Positions 24,963-32,874 of a stretch of 64,000 bases of DNA are shown here, in pieces; within the stretch, counting starts at the first letter, position 1; the number at the start of each line of letters is the position of its first letter. Position numbers and translations under genes: made by a program. The stretch is from Bacillus sp. FJAT-29814. Its GTDB lineage: Bacteria > Bacillota > Bacilli > Bacillales > Cytobacillaceae. The stretch is taken from the NCBI RefSeq assembly GCF_001510715.1, contig NZ_LMTJ01000002.1, forward strand, positions 569,706-633,705, written 5' to 3'. The notes beneath the pieces are model-generated. The model saw only the letters and a program-made list of their open reading frames with translations, ran no database searches and had not been told where the DNA came from.

Positions 24963-25208
24963 GTGAATAATATCGATAAAAGGAATCGGTTGGGGGACGA
25001 ACCTTTTAAGTTTCGCGTGACAAAAGATAATACGGTCTTTTTGGATTATTATGGTAGACAAGTAAAAGTCTTAAAAGGAACAGAAGCAGAAAAATTTCTA
25101 AAGAGAATAAAAGCTGCCGAAAGTACAACGGAAGAACAATTAATAATGGCGAAGATAACTGGAAATTTCAAAAGGGGTAATGAACGAAAAACGGAAGGAA
25201 ACCAATAA
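24963..25208 (+). CDS. Conserved hypothetical protein (about 81 aa)
   Basis: A small soluble protein whose core is FKFRVTKDNTVFLDYYGRQVKVLKGTEAEKFLKRI, then a helical part ending ITGNFKRGNERK. I recognise the general type (FKxRxTKDNxVF...LKG...KITGNFKRGNE) as a widespread small Bacillus protein without known function. The frame is open from an ATG at 24930, but GTG at 24963 fits better with the GAGAAGGA site. It ends 3 bases before the GrpB gene and is likely cotranscribed with it. Confidence 0.7.
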   Translation: MNNIDKRNRLGDEPFKFRVTKDNTVFLDYYGRQVKVLKGTEAEKFLKRIKAAESTTEEQLIMAKITGNFKRGNERKTEGNQ

Positions 25209-25211
25209 TAT

Positions 25212-25724
25212 ATGACAAAACCGTTTGTTAAACTTACTGAATATAACCCGGACTGGGAAAAACAATTCGAATATGAGAAAAATAGAATTGTTGGTGTTTT
25301 AGATCATAATGTTATTGGGATTGAACATATTGGAAGCACTTCAATAAAGGGATTAGCGGCGAAACCAATCATTGACATTATGGTAGGTGTACGAGATTTA
25401 GATGAAGTATCTGATTTTGTTCGTCCTTTAAGTGAAATCGAGTATGAATATGTGCCTAAACCTGAGTTTAATGATCGAAGGTTTTTTAGGAAGGGATTAT
25501 GGGGACAGAGCACTTGTCATCTACATATCTGTGAATTTAACGGCATGGAGTGGGTAGAAAAATTATTGTTTCGTGATTACCTAAGGTTACACCCTCAAGC
25601 AGCTGAAGAGTACGCTTCTTTGAAAAAAAAACTTGCTTCTATATATCAGTTCGATCGACCAGCCTATACGAAGAAAAAAGAACCATTTATTAAGACTATT
25701 ATAGAAAAAGCCATGAAGGAATAA
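25212..25724 (+). CDS. GrpB-family nucleotidyltransferase-fold protein (170 aa)
   Basis: The family hallmarks are all present: VKLTEYNPDWEKQFEYEK at the start, IEHIGSTSIKGLAAKPIIDIMVGV with the GS...D-x-D type active-site arrangement of the nucleotidyltransferase fold, and STCHLHIC later. GrpB proteins are common single-domain proteins in Firmicutes; biochemical function is not settled. It starts just after the small hypothetical gene, with AGGAAACC as ribosome binding site, and is followed 29 bases later by another gene on the same strand. Confidence 0.88.
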   Translation: MTKPFVKLTEYNPDWEKQFEYEKNRIVGVLDHNVIGIEHIGSTSIKGLAAKPIIDIMVGVRDLDEVSDFVRPLSEIEYEYVPKPEFNDRRFFRKGLWGQSTCHLHICEFNGMEWVEKLLFRDYLRLHPQAAEEYASLKKKLASIYQFDRPAYTKKKEPFIKTIIEKAMKE

Positions 25725-25753
25725 TATAGTTCATAAGTGGGGGGATAGTTGAT

Positions 25754-26740
25754 ATGGGAGAGCTGGATCATAGGTTAAATCCATCCATATTGGAAGATGG
25801 GTTAGCCATCATCTCGTTATGCAAAAAACAAACAGGTGACATTTGGCAGGCTCATTTAGGTGCGGCAGCGATTGGCAGTTACTTTTTTGTTAAAAATAAT
25901 CACAATCTAAGTCAGGAACTTGCCCAGCTTGTCTTTACTCAAGCCGAATCGATGGCTAATAAGGTATTGGAGAGGAACAACGAAAGACATCTTTCCTTTT
26001 GCGATGAGAACAGTGCCGTATCGGCTATACTTGAAGCGCTCGATAAATCGATCGATCAGCTTCATTGGGTTGGACATAACGTCATATACACCGCAGCGAG
26101 TTTATTGGCCATAAATGAACTTGAGGGCTGGGGAAGTGCTGAGGATATTGCTGGAATAACTGATCTCATTCAATCGTTTGAAAGGACTATTCCTGGAAGA
26201 TCATGGATCGGATTTACTACTTCTGAAGTAAAAAAGATGGTCATTACGGAGGAAGACGGATTTCCGCCCATATCAAAACCGTGTGAACTTTCCTTACTCG
26301 TTCTGGAAGAATTAGCCCAGTTCCCTATCATTTATCGAGCCGAATCGCATCATGATTTGATTGGACACATGCTAACCTTTTCACATGCGTTAAACATCTT
26401 GTTTGACCTTGGGCATACCTCTTTTTTCAAGCGAGGATTACTGCCTGTTCTTAAATTGATTAAAGTTCTAAGGAGTACTAGAAACATTAATCCTGAGGAT
26501 TCAATCAAGTTGGTTTCGCCTATCGACCGCCTGCCTTTACAGCCAGCAAAACGAGCGAACGAGCTTCCGACTGAGATTAAATTTTGGAAAAAGGACTATA
26601 GTAAGCAAGATTGGGATTATGGTCACATTTTTAAATTCTCCAATAGCTTTTACGACCATTTACGCCGTGTGGAGCAATTGAAAGAGTCGTATTTTGAAAA
26701 CTTCCGGTTTATAATTGCCCAGTCGTCACAATTTGAATGA
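25754..26740 (+). CDS. Hypothetical helical protein (328 aa)
   Basis: A soluble, mainly alpha-helical protein with good ribosome binding site (GGGGGGATAG). I do not recognise the family. Features: HLGAAAIGSYFFVK near residue 36, HWVGHNVIYTAASLLAI near 96, and HHDLIGHMLTFSHALNILFDLGH near 200-222, which place several His residues on helices and could form a metal or substrate site. The C-terminus has WDYGHIFKFSNSFYDHLRRVEQL. It ends at a strong terminator and may share a transcript with GrpB. No signal peptide or membrane segment. Confidence 0.7.
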   Translation: MGELDHRLNPSILEDGLAIISLCKKQTGDIWQAHLGAAAIGSYFFVKNNHNLSQELAQLVFTQAESMANKVLERNNERHLSFCDENSAVSAILEALDKSIDQLHWVGHNVIYTAASLLAINELEGWGSAEDIAGITDLIQSFERTIPGRSWIGFTTSEVKKMVITEEDGFPPISKPCELSLLVLEELAQFPIIYRAESHHDLIGHMLTFSHALNILFDLGHTSFFKRGLLPVLKLIKVLRSTRNINPEDSIKLVSPIDRLPLQPAKRANELPTEIKFWKKDYSKQDWDYGHIFKFSNSFYDHLRRVEQLKESYFENFRFIIAQSSQFE

Positions 26741-26832
26741 CTGAAATGATTAGAGATATAAAACTTTAAAATCGGTTGTGAAGTATTGTATTAAATTACT
26801 GGTGGCTTTAACAAAAGAAGGAATAAAAATAT

Positions 26833-26888
26833 AGAGCCTAAAATAGGCAAGTTTTTATACACCACTTGCGTATTTTGGCTCTTTTTGA
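26833..26888. terminator. Bidirectional terminator
   Basis: Stem AGAGCCTAAAATA...TATTTTGGCTCT with an inner CAAG/CTTG, followed by TTTTT on the plus strand and A/T-rich sequence on the other. It separates two convergent genes. Confidence 0.8.
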
Positions 26889-26909
26889 TACTGCCATTAC
26901 TAGCATTTT

Positions 26910-27677
26910 TTAAATCTTAATATCAATCTTCGCATTTTTCTTTAACTCTTCAACCTGCTGAACGAGTTTTTCCTGCTGTTTTTGCTGTTGAAGCGATTGT
27001 TGGATTTGCGGTTTTACATCTTCAAGCTTTGGAACTTCTTGTCCAGCACTCTTTCCTTGTTCCACATATTGGTCATACGTTTTTTGAATTTCTTCATCGG
27101 TAATTTCACCAGCCGGCATTTCTTTCTCAAAATACTGATTAAGTTTAATCTCGTCAGCTATTTGAGATTTAAGTTTCTTCATATCCATTCCGGATTTTTG
27201 AAGAGCAGCTTCAAATTCTTTGTCTGTTTTAAACTGTTTTTTTATTCCGTCCAGCTGTTTATTAATATCTTCCTCTGAAACTTTATAGTTTTTTTTATCT
27301 GCCTCTTGAAGAAGAAGCGTTTGCCCAACTAAGCTATCAATAGTTTGGTTTTTCGCTTGCTCTGCAGCTTCTTTAGACGTCGGGTCTTGTCCCATTTGCA
27401 GCATTTGTCCTTGTATAGATGATAAAACGCTATTATAGTCGCTTCCTAAAATTTCTTTATCATTCACTAAGGCAACCATTTTCTTTTCATCTATTTGCTG
27501 TGCTTTTAATTTCTTTTGCATTTCATCCATTTGCTTTTGCTGTTCCTTCTGCTGAGCGGTTTCCCCTGTTTTTGCTTTATCATTATTTTTAGCTTCTTTA
27601 CTTGCTTCATTTCCTCCGCATGCTGCTAAAACAACGACCATTAGGCCGGTTATAAATGTAAACATCATTTTTTTCAT
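26910..27677 (-). CDS. SurA-N-type chaperone lipoprotein without PPIase domain
   Basis: A 255-aa lipoprotein: signal peptide with lipobox LAAC (Cys near residue 20), a charged low-complexity linker rich in Lys/Gln (about 25-60), then a SurA N-terminal-like helical domain (VALVNDKEILGSDYNSVLSSI...QTIDSLVGQTLLLQEADKKNYKVSEEDINKQLDGIKKQF). The usual parvulin prolyl isomerase domain is absent; the helices run into a Gln/Lys-rich tail. It probably helps exported proteins fold at the membrane surface, as PrsA does, but with chaperone activity only. It is a single gene facing a convergent neighbour. Confidence 0.8.
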   Translation of the reverse strand: MKKMMFTFITGLMVVVLAACGGNEASKEAKNNDKAKTGETAQQKEQQKQMDEMQKKLKAQQIDEKKMVALVNDKEILGSDYNSVLSSIQGQMLQMGQDPTSKEAAEQAKNQTIDSLVGQTLLLQEADKKNYKVSEEDINKQLDGIKKQFKTDKEFEAALQKSGMDMKKLKSQIADEIKLNQYFEKEMPAGEITDEEIQKTYDQYVEQGKSAGQEVPKLEDVKPQIQQSLQQQKQQEKLVQQVEELKKNAKIDIKI

Positions 27678-27719
27678 GACCGATCTCCTTCCTTAAGCTA
27701 GAAGTATAAATTTCTTCTA

Positions 27720-28194
27720 AAAAAAGCATCTAGTGCGAATTATAAAGTTAATCTTATGAAAAAGAAACCTTATGCGCTCTTTTTTAATATTTATAACAGG
27801 ATTGAAATATTTTAGAAGTAGAGTAACGGGCAAGCAAATTTTATTGTGCTTGGCTCTTTTTTTCTTCATACAATCGGTAAGAGTGTTCGCACATATGGTT
27901 GAGGGATCAGGTTAAGCACCCGAGCTGGTAAATAGACGGAAAAAATCCGCTTAATTAGAAATTAGTTTTAAAAAAGGCTTAAATAGAAGGAGATTTTCCG
28001 CTTATTTACTCGAAAAACGGAAAAATAGGAGATTTTCCTTTGCTTAATCGGAAAACCTCCGCTTATTTGCCCCGAATCTAGTTATATTCTACAGTTAACC
28101 GGAAAAGCTCCGCTTATTTTACTTTTGCTGGTTACTCGATTAAGGACAAGACACCGCACTTTTCCAAACGAACTGAGTCGAATGTTTCTTGGGC
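27720..28194. other. Long intergenic stretch with short iterated repeats
   Basis: No gene is visible. Its second half carries the TCCGCTTATTT repeat array described separately; the first half holds the upstream region of the lipoprotein gene. Confidence 0.5.
27936..28120. repeat. Five degenerate copies of a CGGAAAA-nn-TCCGCTTATTT element
   Basis: Units at about 27938, 27986, 28019, 28050 and 28100 share CGGAAAA, a short spacer, TCCGCTTA and TTTNC. Each can fold into a small hairpin (CGGA/TCCG). They lie between two genes that both read away on the minus strand. Confidence 0.65.
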
Positions 28195-29574
28195 TTATTT
28201 CTGATTAACAAATTTTCCTTTATGCTTTTCATTGATTTTTCTCAACTTGTAAACAATTAAAATAACAACATGCAGGATAACCAATACAAAGAAAATGTTA
28301 CTGTATATTGTACCCATTGATGAGTGTAGCAATGGATTCCACGAACTACGCGTTTCAATATCAACGGCTCTCCCATATATCCCGATTGCAATCGAGCCTG
28401 AAATGAAATTTTGCATCATGAGCAGGCCCATTCCAATACCTGCATGCTCCTTTGGCAATGGTATTGAGATTGATTTAGACATGGCAATCATCATAAAAGA
28501 TTGGCCGACATTGCCCATGATTAGAAATAGCGCAATGAACCAAGCACTCGAACCGATGAAAGTTGAAAGCAAGAAAAAACACAGTATTAATAAACTTGAT
28601 GCAAGAAAAAATAAATAGGATGTTCCCTTTGAATCCGCAAGCTTTCCACCTTGTCTATTCAATATGGCAGATGCAGCAGCAGCGGGTACCATCGCGAATC
28701 CAATCAAGCTGGCAGGGAGTTTTTGTACATCTGCTAGAAATAAAGGAGTTAGAAAAAATAGTGAATAACCCATTCCTGTTATGAAAAACGCTAACACTAA
28801 ATTAGATGAATACTTTTTGTTCTTAAATAACTCAGGCTGAACAAAAGGTTGCTTCACAGAGTGAATTCGAATGATGAATAAAATCGAAGCAACAATCCCC
28901 CCGATCAACCAACCTGCATCGTTCGTTACACCTAATAAAATTTGAGTGACCGCTAAGGCTAATAATGCACCGCCTAACCAATCAAGATTCGTATCGGCGC
29001 CTTTCTCATCTCCTAAATATTTAAAATAAAACGGCAACGTCAAAAGAAGGAATAGAGGGATGCAGAAAAGCCAACGCCAATCCACAGCACTGACAACCAA
29101 TGCAGAAATAACAGGGCCAAGTGCACTACCTAAAGCCGTTCCTACAAACACCGTCCCCATCGCTGTACCTCTCCGTTCAATAGGAAAATATCGTATTGGA
29201 ATAAGAGTTGCAGTCGCAGGAATCGTCGCCGCACCAGCTGCTTGTAAACACCTTGCAACGAGTAAAAGCCAATAGGATGTAGAAAAGAAACCTAGTAATG
29301 AAGCGAAACTAAAAAGAATCAACCCAAAGGTTAATAAATTTTTCAGTTGAAACCGATCTGCTAATTTTCCATAAATCGCTGTTCCAATCCCATATATAAG
29401 GGTATAGGCCGAAGTAACCCAGCTTACTTGAGAATTTGTGAGCTGAAATTCTTCGCTTATCAGAGGGAGAACAAAGTTGAAGAGTAATATACTCATAGAG
29501 GAGAAAGTGACCGTGAGCATCATAATAATTAATAACCTTTCGCTCGCTTGCTTTTTTATCATGTTTTCCATCAT
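28195..29574 (-). CDS. MFS multidrug exporter, 14-helix (DHA2) type
   Basis: A 459-aa transporter with about 14 helices. It has MFS motif A in the first loop (IYGKLADRFQLKNLL), a motif-B Arg in LLLVARCLQAAGAATIPATATLIPIRYFP and motif C (GTVFVGTALGSALGPVI, the antiporter signature G-x8-G-x3-GP-x2-GG region), as in Tet(L)- and LmrB-like proteins. A strong AGGAGG precedes the start. Directly upstream lies a TetR gene, and the 16-bp box in the 64-base gap is repeated before the TetR gene, so expression is very probably under that repressor. Substrates are probably cationic or lipophilic drugs. Confidence 0.88.
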   Translation of the reverse strand: MMENMIKKQASERLLIIMMLTVTFSSMSILLFNFVLPLISEEFQLTNSQVSWVTSAYTLIYGIGTAIYGKLADRFQLKNLLTFGLILFSFASLLGFFSTSYWLLLVARCLQAAGAATIPATATLIPIRYFPIERRGTAMGTVFVGTALGSALGPVISALVVSAVDWRWLFCIPLFLLLTLPFYFKYLGDEKGADTNLDWLGGALLALAVTQILLGVTNDAGWLIGGIVASILFIIRIHSVKQPFVQPELFKNKKYSSNLVLAFFITGMGYSLFFLTPLFLADVQKLPASLIGFAMVPAAAASAILNRQGGKLADSKGTSYLFFLASSLLILCFFLLSTFIGSSAWFIALFLIMGNVGQSFMMIAMSKSISIPLPKEHAGIGMGLLMMQNFISGSIAIGIYGRAVDIETRSSWNPLLHSSMGTIYSNIFFVLVILHVVILIVYKLRKINEKHKGKFVNQK

Positions 29575-29602
29575 TTATTCCTCCTTTGCAAAATAAGGGA
29601 AA

Positions 29603-29618
29603 GTCTGTACTGACTGAC
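29603..29618 (-). promoter_or_regulatory. TetR operator upstream of the MFS exporter
   Basis: Minus-strand GTCAGTCAGTACAGAC lies 29 bases before the exporter start. Fifteen of sixteen bases match the box before the TetR gene (30258-30273). The core GTAC with flanking GTC/GAC is a dyad. Confidence 0.75.
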
Positions 29619-29638
29619 ATTTTAAAGTAAAAAACATA

Positions 29639-30229
29639 CTAGGGAGTTAATCCCCTAGTAAATAATGCAACACTTTCTTCGATTAATTTGGCGAACTTTT
29701 CATCCGTAAACGCGGGGTCTTCGTTCATTCTTCCATGTGCTAATCCAAAATTCAAATAAAGAAAGGTAATTGCCATTCTCTCTGCATCAAAAGGACCCAT
29801 TTTCTCTCTACGTTTCATTTCTGCAAAATAGTTAGTTAAAAATTCTTTTAATGCCTGAGGGTGTCTGTGTGAATACTGGTGCAAGCCAGGAACATTTTCC
29901 CCTATTTTCATAATGATTCGGAGCATTTTTCGGTTACGATGCATGATCCTATGATAATTCTGGCTAATTAACAGTAAGTCTTCTTTGAAGCTCCAGGTAA
30001 GCTTACTATCAAAAATGGCACGCATTTCCTCAGCATAATGATATCGGTCAATTGCTTGCTCTAATAAGTTTTGCTTACTTTGAAAATGTCTAAAAAGTGT
30101 TTTTTCACTAAAGCCAGCTTCCTTTGCAATTTCCTCTGTTGTAACCCCGTTATATCCGTTTTTAGAAAAAAGGTCTATCGCGGCAGTAATGATTTTTTCT
30201 GTTGTATCCTGTTTTCGATTTGAAGCCAT
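29639..30229 (-). CDS. TetR/AcrR-family repressor (196 aa)
   Basis: The N-terminal HTH is textbook: IITAAIDLFSKNGYNGVTTEEIAKEAGFSEKTLFRHFQSKQNLL (residues 12-55). The C-terminal helices form a ligand domain with no close family identity visible. It reads into the MFS exporter gene, and matching 16-bp boxes stand upstream of both genes. It should repress itself and the exporter until a substrate of the pump binds. Confidence 0.92.
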   Translation of the reverse strand: MASNRKQDTTEKIITAAIDLFSKNGYNGVTTEEIAKEAGFSEKTLFRHFQSKQNLLEQAIDRYHYAEEMRAIFDSKLTWSFKEDLLLISQNYHRIMHRNRKMLRIIMKIGENVPGLHQYSHRHPQALKEFLTNYFAEMKRREKMGPFDAERMAITFLYLNFGLAHGRMNEDPAFTDEKFAKLIEESVALFTRGLTP

Positions 30230-30257
30230 GACTCCTGGTTCAACCCCTTCTAGGAAT

Positions 30258-30273
30258 GTCAGTACTGACTGAC
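30258..30273 (-). promoter_or_regulatory. TetR operator upstream of the tetR gene
   Basis: Minus-strand GTCAGTCAGTACTGAC, 29 bases before the TetR start and containing the perfect dyad GTCAGTACTGAC. It matches the box before the exporter gene. Confidence 0.75.
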
Positions 30274-30571
30274 TTTATTGTATTCATTTTTGAAAAATAT
30301 GTCAAACAACAAATTGTTCTAATTTACAAAAATGCGATGGGTGTACCCTGTTTCCGAAATCAGAAATTTTTTTATGCAGCCTTCAATAATCATTTATCAC
30401 AAGGTTGGAAAGATATACCACAAAACCGCCCCGCTCGCTTAATTAGAACTATTTATTAAGTTGCTCATTATACATACTAAGCTGGCGCTTCTTTAACTAT
30501 TGGGGAGCTTTGTTTAACAAAGGTTTGAAAGTTTCAATGGTATAATAATTTTCATAAGGGGTGCTAAAAAT
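30274..30571. other. Divergent intergenic region
   Basis: Holds the promoters of the TetR gene and, in the other direction, of the ACT-domain gene. No further gene supported. Confidence 0.4.
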
Positions 30572-30961
30572 ATGAAATTAACAATTTTAAATTCAACTTT
30601 TTCCGTTGTGAAATTGCCACCAAATGAACCATTACCATTGTGGGCAATAAAATCCGATGTATTTTTTTCTATTACCCGAACAGTTGAAGAACTGTCTATC
30701 GTGTGTCCTTCTGAGTGTTTACCATTGAATGAAGTATTTAAGGATGCTGAAAATGATTGGAAGTGCATGAAAGTAGAGGGAGTTTTAGACTTTAACTTAA
30801 CTGGAATATTAGCTTCATTAGCGAATCCGTTAGCCGAAAATAACATCAGCATCTTTGCTATTTCCACCTTCAATACGGACTACCTGCTTATTAAAAGCCA
30901 TTCCATTGAAAAGGCAAAAGTCATATTAGAGAATGAAGGTCACACTTTTACCGATATGTAA
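30572..30961 (+). CDS. ACT-domain protein (129 aa)
   Basis: The protein has a first part (MKLTILNSTFSVVKLPPNEPLPLW) and two ACT-like halves, the second with VEGVLDFNLTGILASLANPLAENNISIFAISTFNTDYLLIK, which is the aspartokinase-type ACT fold used for small-ligand binding. As a free-standing domain it may bind an amino acid and regulate something, or have a light enzymatic role; the family is widespread and not characterised. It is directly followed, about 60 bases on, by the PhzF gene. Confidence 0.82.
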   Translation: MKLTILNSTFSVVKLPPNEPLPLWAIKSDVFFSITRTVEELSIVCPSECLPLNEVFKDAENDWKCMKVEGVLDFNLTGILASLANPLAENNISIFAISTFNTDYLLIKSHSIEKAKVILENEGHTFTDM

Positions 30962-31021
30962 AAAACTTTATTGAATGGCATGTTATATAAACTATTACAG
31001 TCAAAGGTGGCCATAGAAATA

Positions 31022-31903
31022 ATGGGGAAAATTAATTATTCCATTGTGGATGTTTTTTCACAAGGAAAATATACAGGAAATCAACTGGCTGTTTTTAAGA
31101 ATGCTGAAAACCTTTCAGATCATAAAATGCAACAAATAGCCAAGGAGATTAATTATTCAGAGACTGCTTTTATTTTATCAGATACGAAAAAAAATGATGG
31201 TTATGATGTTCGTATTTTTACACCTAATGAAGAGGTTCCTTTTGCTGGACACCCGACTTTAGGAACTGCCTATATCATTCAAAATGAAATAATAGGGAAA
31301 CCAGTAGAAAAACTCACTTTAAATTTTAAAGCAGGACAGATTCCCGTAACATTTGATCAACAAGAACAAATACTTTGGATGAAACAAAATAAACCCACAT
31401 TTGGTGGTATTTTTGATAAAAATGTAATTTCAAATGTTTTAAATTTAGATAAAAAGTACATAGACGATCGATTTCCAATCCAGGAGGTTTCAACAGGACT
31501 TCCTGTGATTGTTGTCCCTTTAAAATCTTTAGAAGCAAGTAAAAAAGTTAGAATAAATAAAGAAAAATACTATGAGTTAATTGAACATACTGATGCAAAA
31601 GCAATTATGGTCTTCTCCCCTGAAACATATTGTGTCGAGAATCATTTAAACGTTCGAGACTTTGCAGATTATTTTGGGATTCCAGAAGATGCAGCTACCG
31701 GAAGTTCTAATGGATGTTTAGCTTCTTACTTGGTAAAATATCGGTATTTTGATACAAATGAAATTAATATTCGTGTAGAACAAGGATATGAAATGAAAAG
31801 ACCCTCTTTATTGTTTTTAAAGGCAAGTGATGAAAACGGTGAAATTGTAGTATATGTAGGAGGAAAAGTAGAAAAAATGGCCCAGGGCGAATGGTTCCTA
31901 TAG
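31022..31903 (+). CDS. PhzF-family isomerase/epimerase (293 aa)
   Basis: Started at the ATG at 31022 after AAGGTGG, because the protein then begins with the family N-terminus INYSIVDVFSQGKYTGNQLAVF; the frame is open further upstream from a TTG. The catalytic Glu is in INYSETAFIL, followed by RIFTPNEEVPFAGHPTLGTAY, and the second half has FGIPEDAATGSSNGCLASYL. PhzF-like proteins catalyse isomerisations of the diaminopimelate-epimerase fold; no phenazine genes are nearby, so this is a general family member with unknown substrate. Confidence 0.88.
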   Translation: MGKINYSIVDVFSQGKYTGNQLAVFKNAENLSDHKMQQIAKEINYSETAFILSDTKKNDGYDVRIFTPNEEVPFAGHPTLGTAYIIQNEIIGKPVEKLTLNFKAGQIPVTFDQQEQILWMKQNKPTFGGIFDKNVISNVLNLDKKYIDDRFPIQEVSTGLPVIVVPLKSLEASKKVRINKEKYYELIEHTDAKAIMVFSPETYCVENHLNVRDFADYFGIPEDAATGSSNGCLASYLVKYRYFDTNEINIRVEQGYEMKRPSLLFLKASDENGEIVVYVGGKVEKMAQGEWFL

Positions 31904-32102
31904 TCACTCATCTTCCTTTGTCATTTAGCTTTATCGCGAATTGCCTCGTACACGAAACAAAAAAGCTGCCAGAAAAATGGTAGCCTTCTTGCGAAATATA
32001 CTAGGTTCTTGCTAAAGGAGAGTAGCAAGATACATTAAGTATTATCGACCATTATCTAAATATGGTCTAGCAAATTTGACACAAATTTATGGCGCGATAT
32101 GT

Positions 32103-32585
32103 TCAACTTCTCCTTGCGTAAAACTGACGATGGAGTTGACGAACTTCTTCTGCTAGTTCAGGAACAGGTCCATCTATTGTGGTATCACGAATAACATCTT
32201 GAATGGGAAGATTCCGAACGCGCGATGGAGTAACCCCCATTTCACTCAACCACTGTACTAGCTGTTCGGACGAACTTGCATAAACGATTCGACCTAAACC
32301 AACCCAACCGTGAGCCGCAGCGCACATAGGGCAGTGTTCACCAGAGGTATATACTGTCGCCTTGCTTCTTTCCTCTTGTGTCATGTTGCTGGCTGCCCAT
32401 CGCGCCAAAGCGAATTCAGGGTGTTGGGTATGGTCACCATCTGCAACATGGTTATGGTCTTCTGCTAGTACGTCTCCGTTGGCTGAGACAAGAACTGAAC
32501 CAAATGGCTCGTCACCTTTCTCCAATGCAGTTTTTGCTAGTTCAATACAACGACGCAGATGCTTCAAATCCGAATCAGTTATCAT
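32103..32585 (-). CDS. Nucleoside/cytosine-type deaminase (160 aa)
   Basis: The ATG at 32585 follows a perfect AGGAGG; the frame extends a little upstream but without a site. The zinc motifs are HPEFALARWA (H-x-E, the catalytic Glu) and GEHCPMCAAAHGW (the two Cys ligands) with correct spacing for the cytidine/deoxycytidylate deaminase superfamily. Closest in feel to guanine deaminase and general nucleoside deaminases. It lies alone; substrate not predictable. Confidence 0.85.
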   Translation of the reverse strand: MITDSDLKHLRRCIELAKTALEKGDEPFGSVLVSANGDVLAEDHNHVADGDHTQHPEFALARWAASNMTQEERSKATVYTSGEHCPMCAAAHGWVGLGRIVYASSSEQLVQWLSEMGVTPSRVRNLPIQDVIRDTTIDGPVPELAEEVRQLHRQFYARRS

Positions 32586-32874
32586 AATTTTATCCTCCTC
32601 GTCCTTTCTTACTTTTTTCATCAATATTCCATAAACATACCATTAAAAGTTCATTTGTGAAACGAGTTTAAGACCTACTGCAGCCCTGTATAACAGATTG
32701 AATTATTAGAGAAGAGCCAAAAACAGGCAAGTATTAATACAAACTCTGTTTAATACGATTTCAGTTGTAAAGGGATAAACGATGGTGAACGAAGGAAACT
32801 CTATTTATAGAAGAAGTTTTTATTAAAAAAAATCAATTTAATATGGTTTTTCTATAGAAAGAAGTGATTTCGTT

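Noticed and set aside
27936..28120. CRISPR array
   Set aside because: The units are short, degenerate and irregularly spaced, and there are no cas genes.
32690..32760. Terminator resembling the one at 26833
   Set aside because: Only the left half (AGAGCC...GGCAAG) is present; no pairing arm follows.
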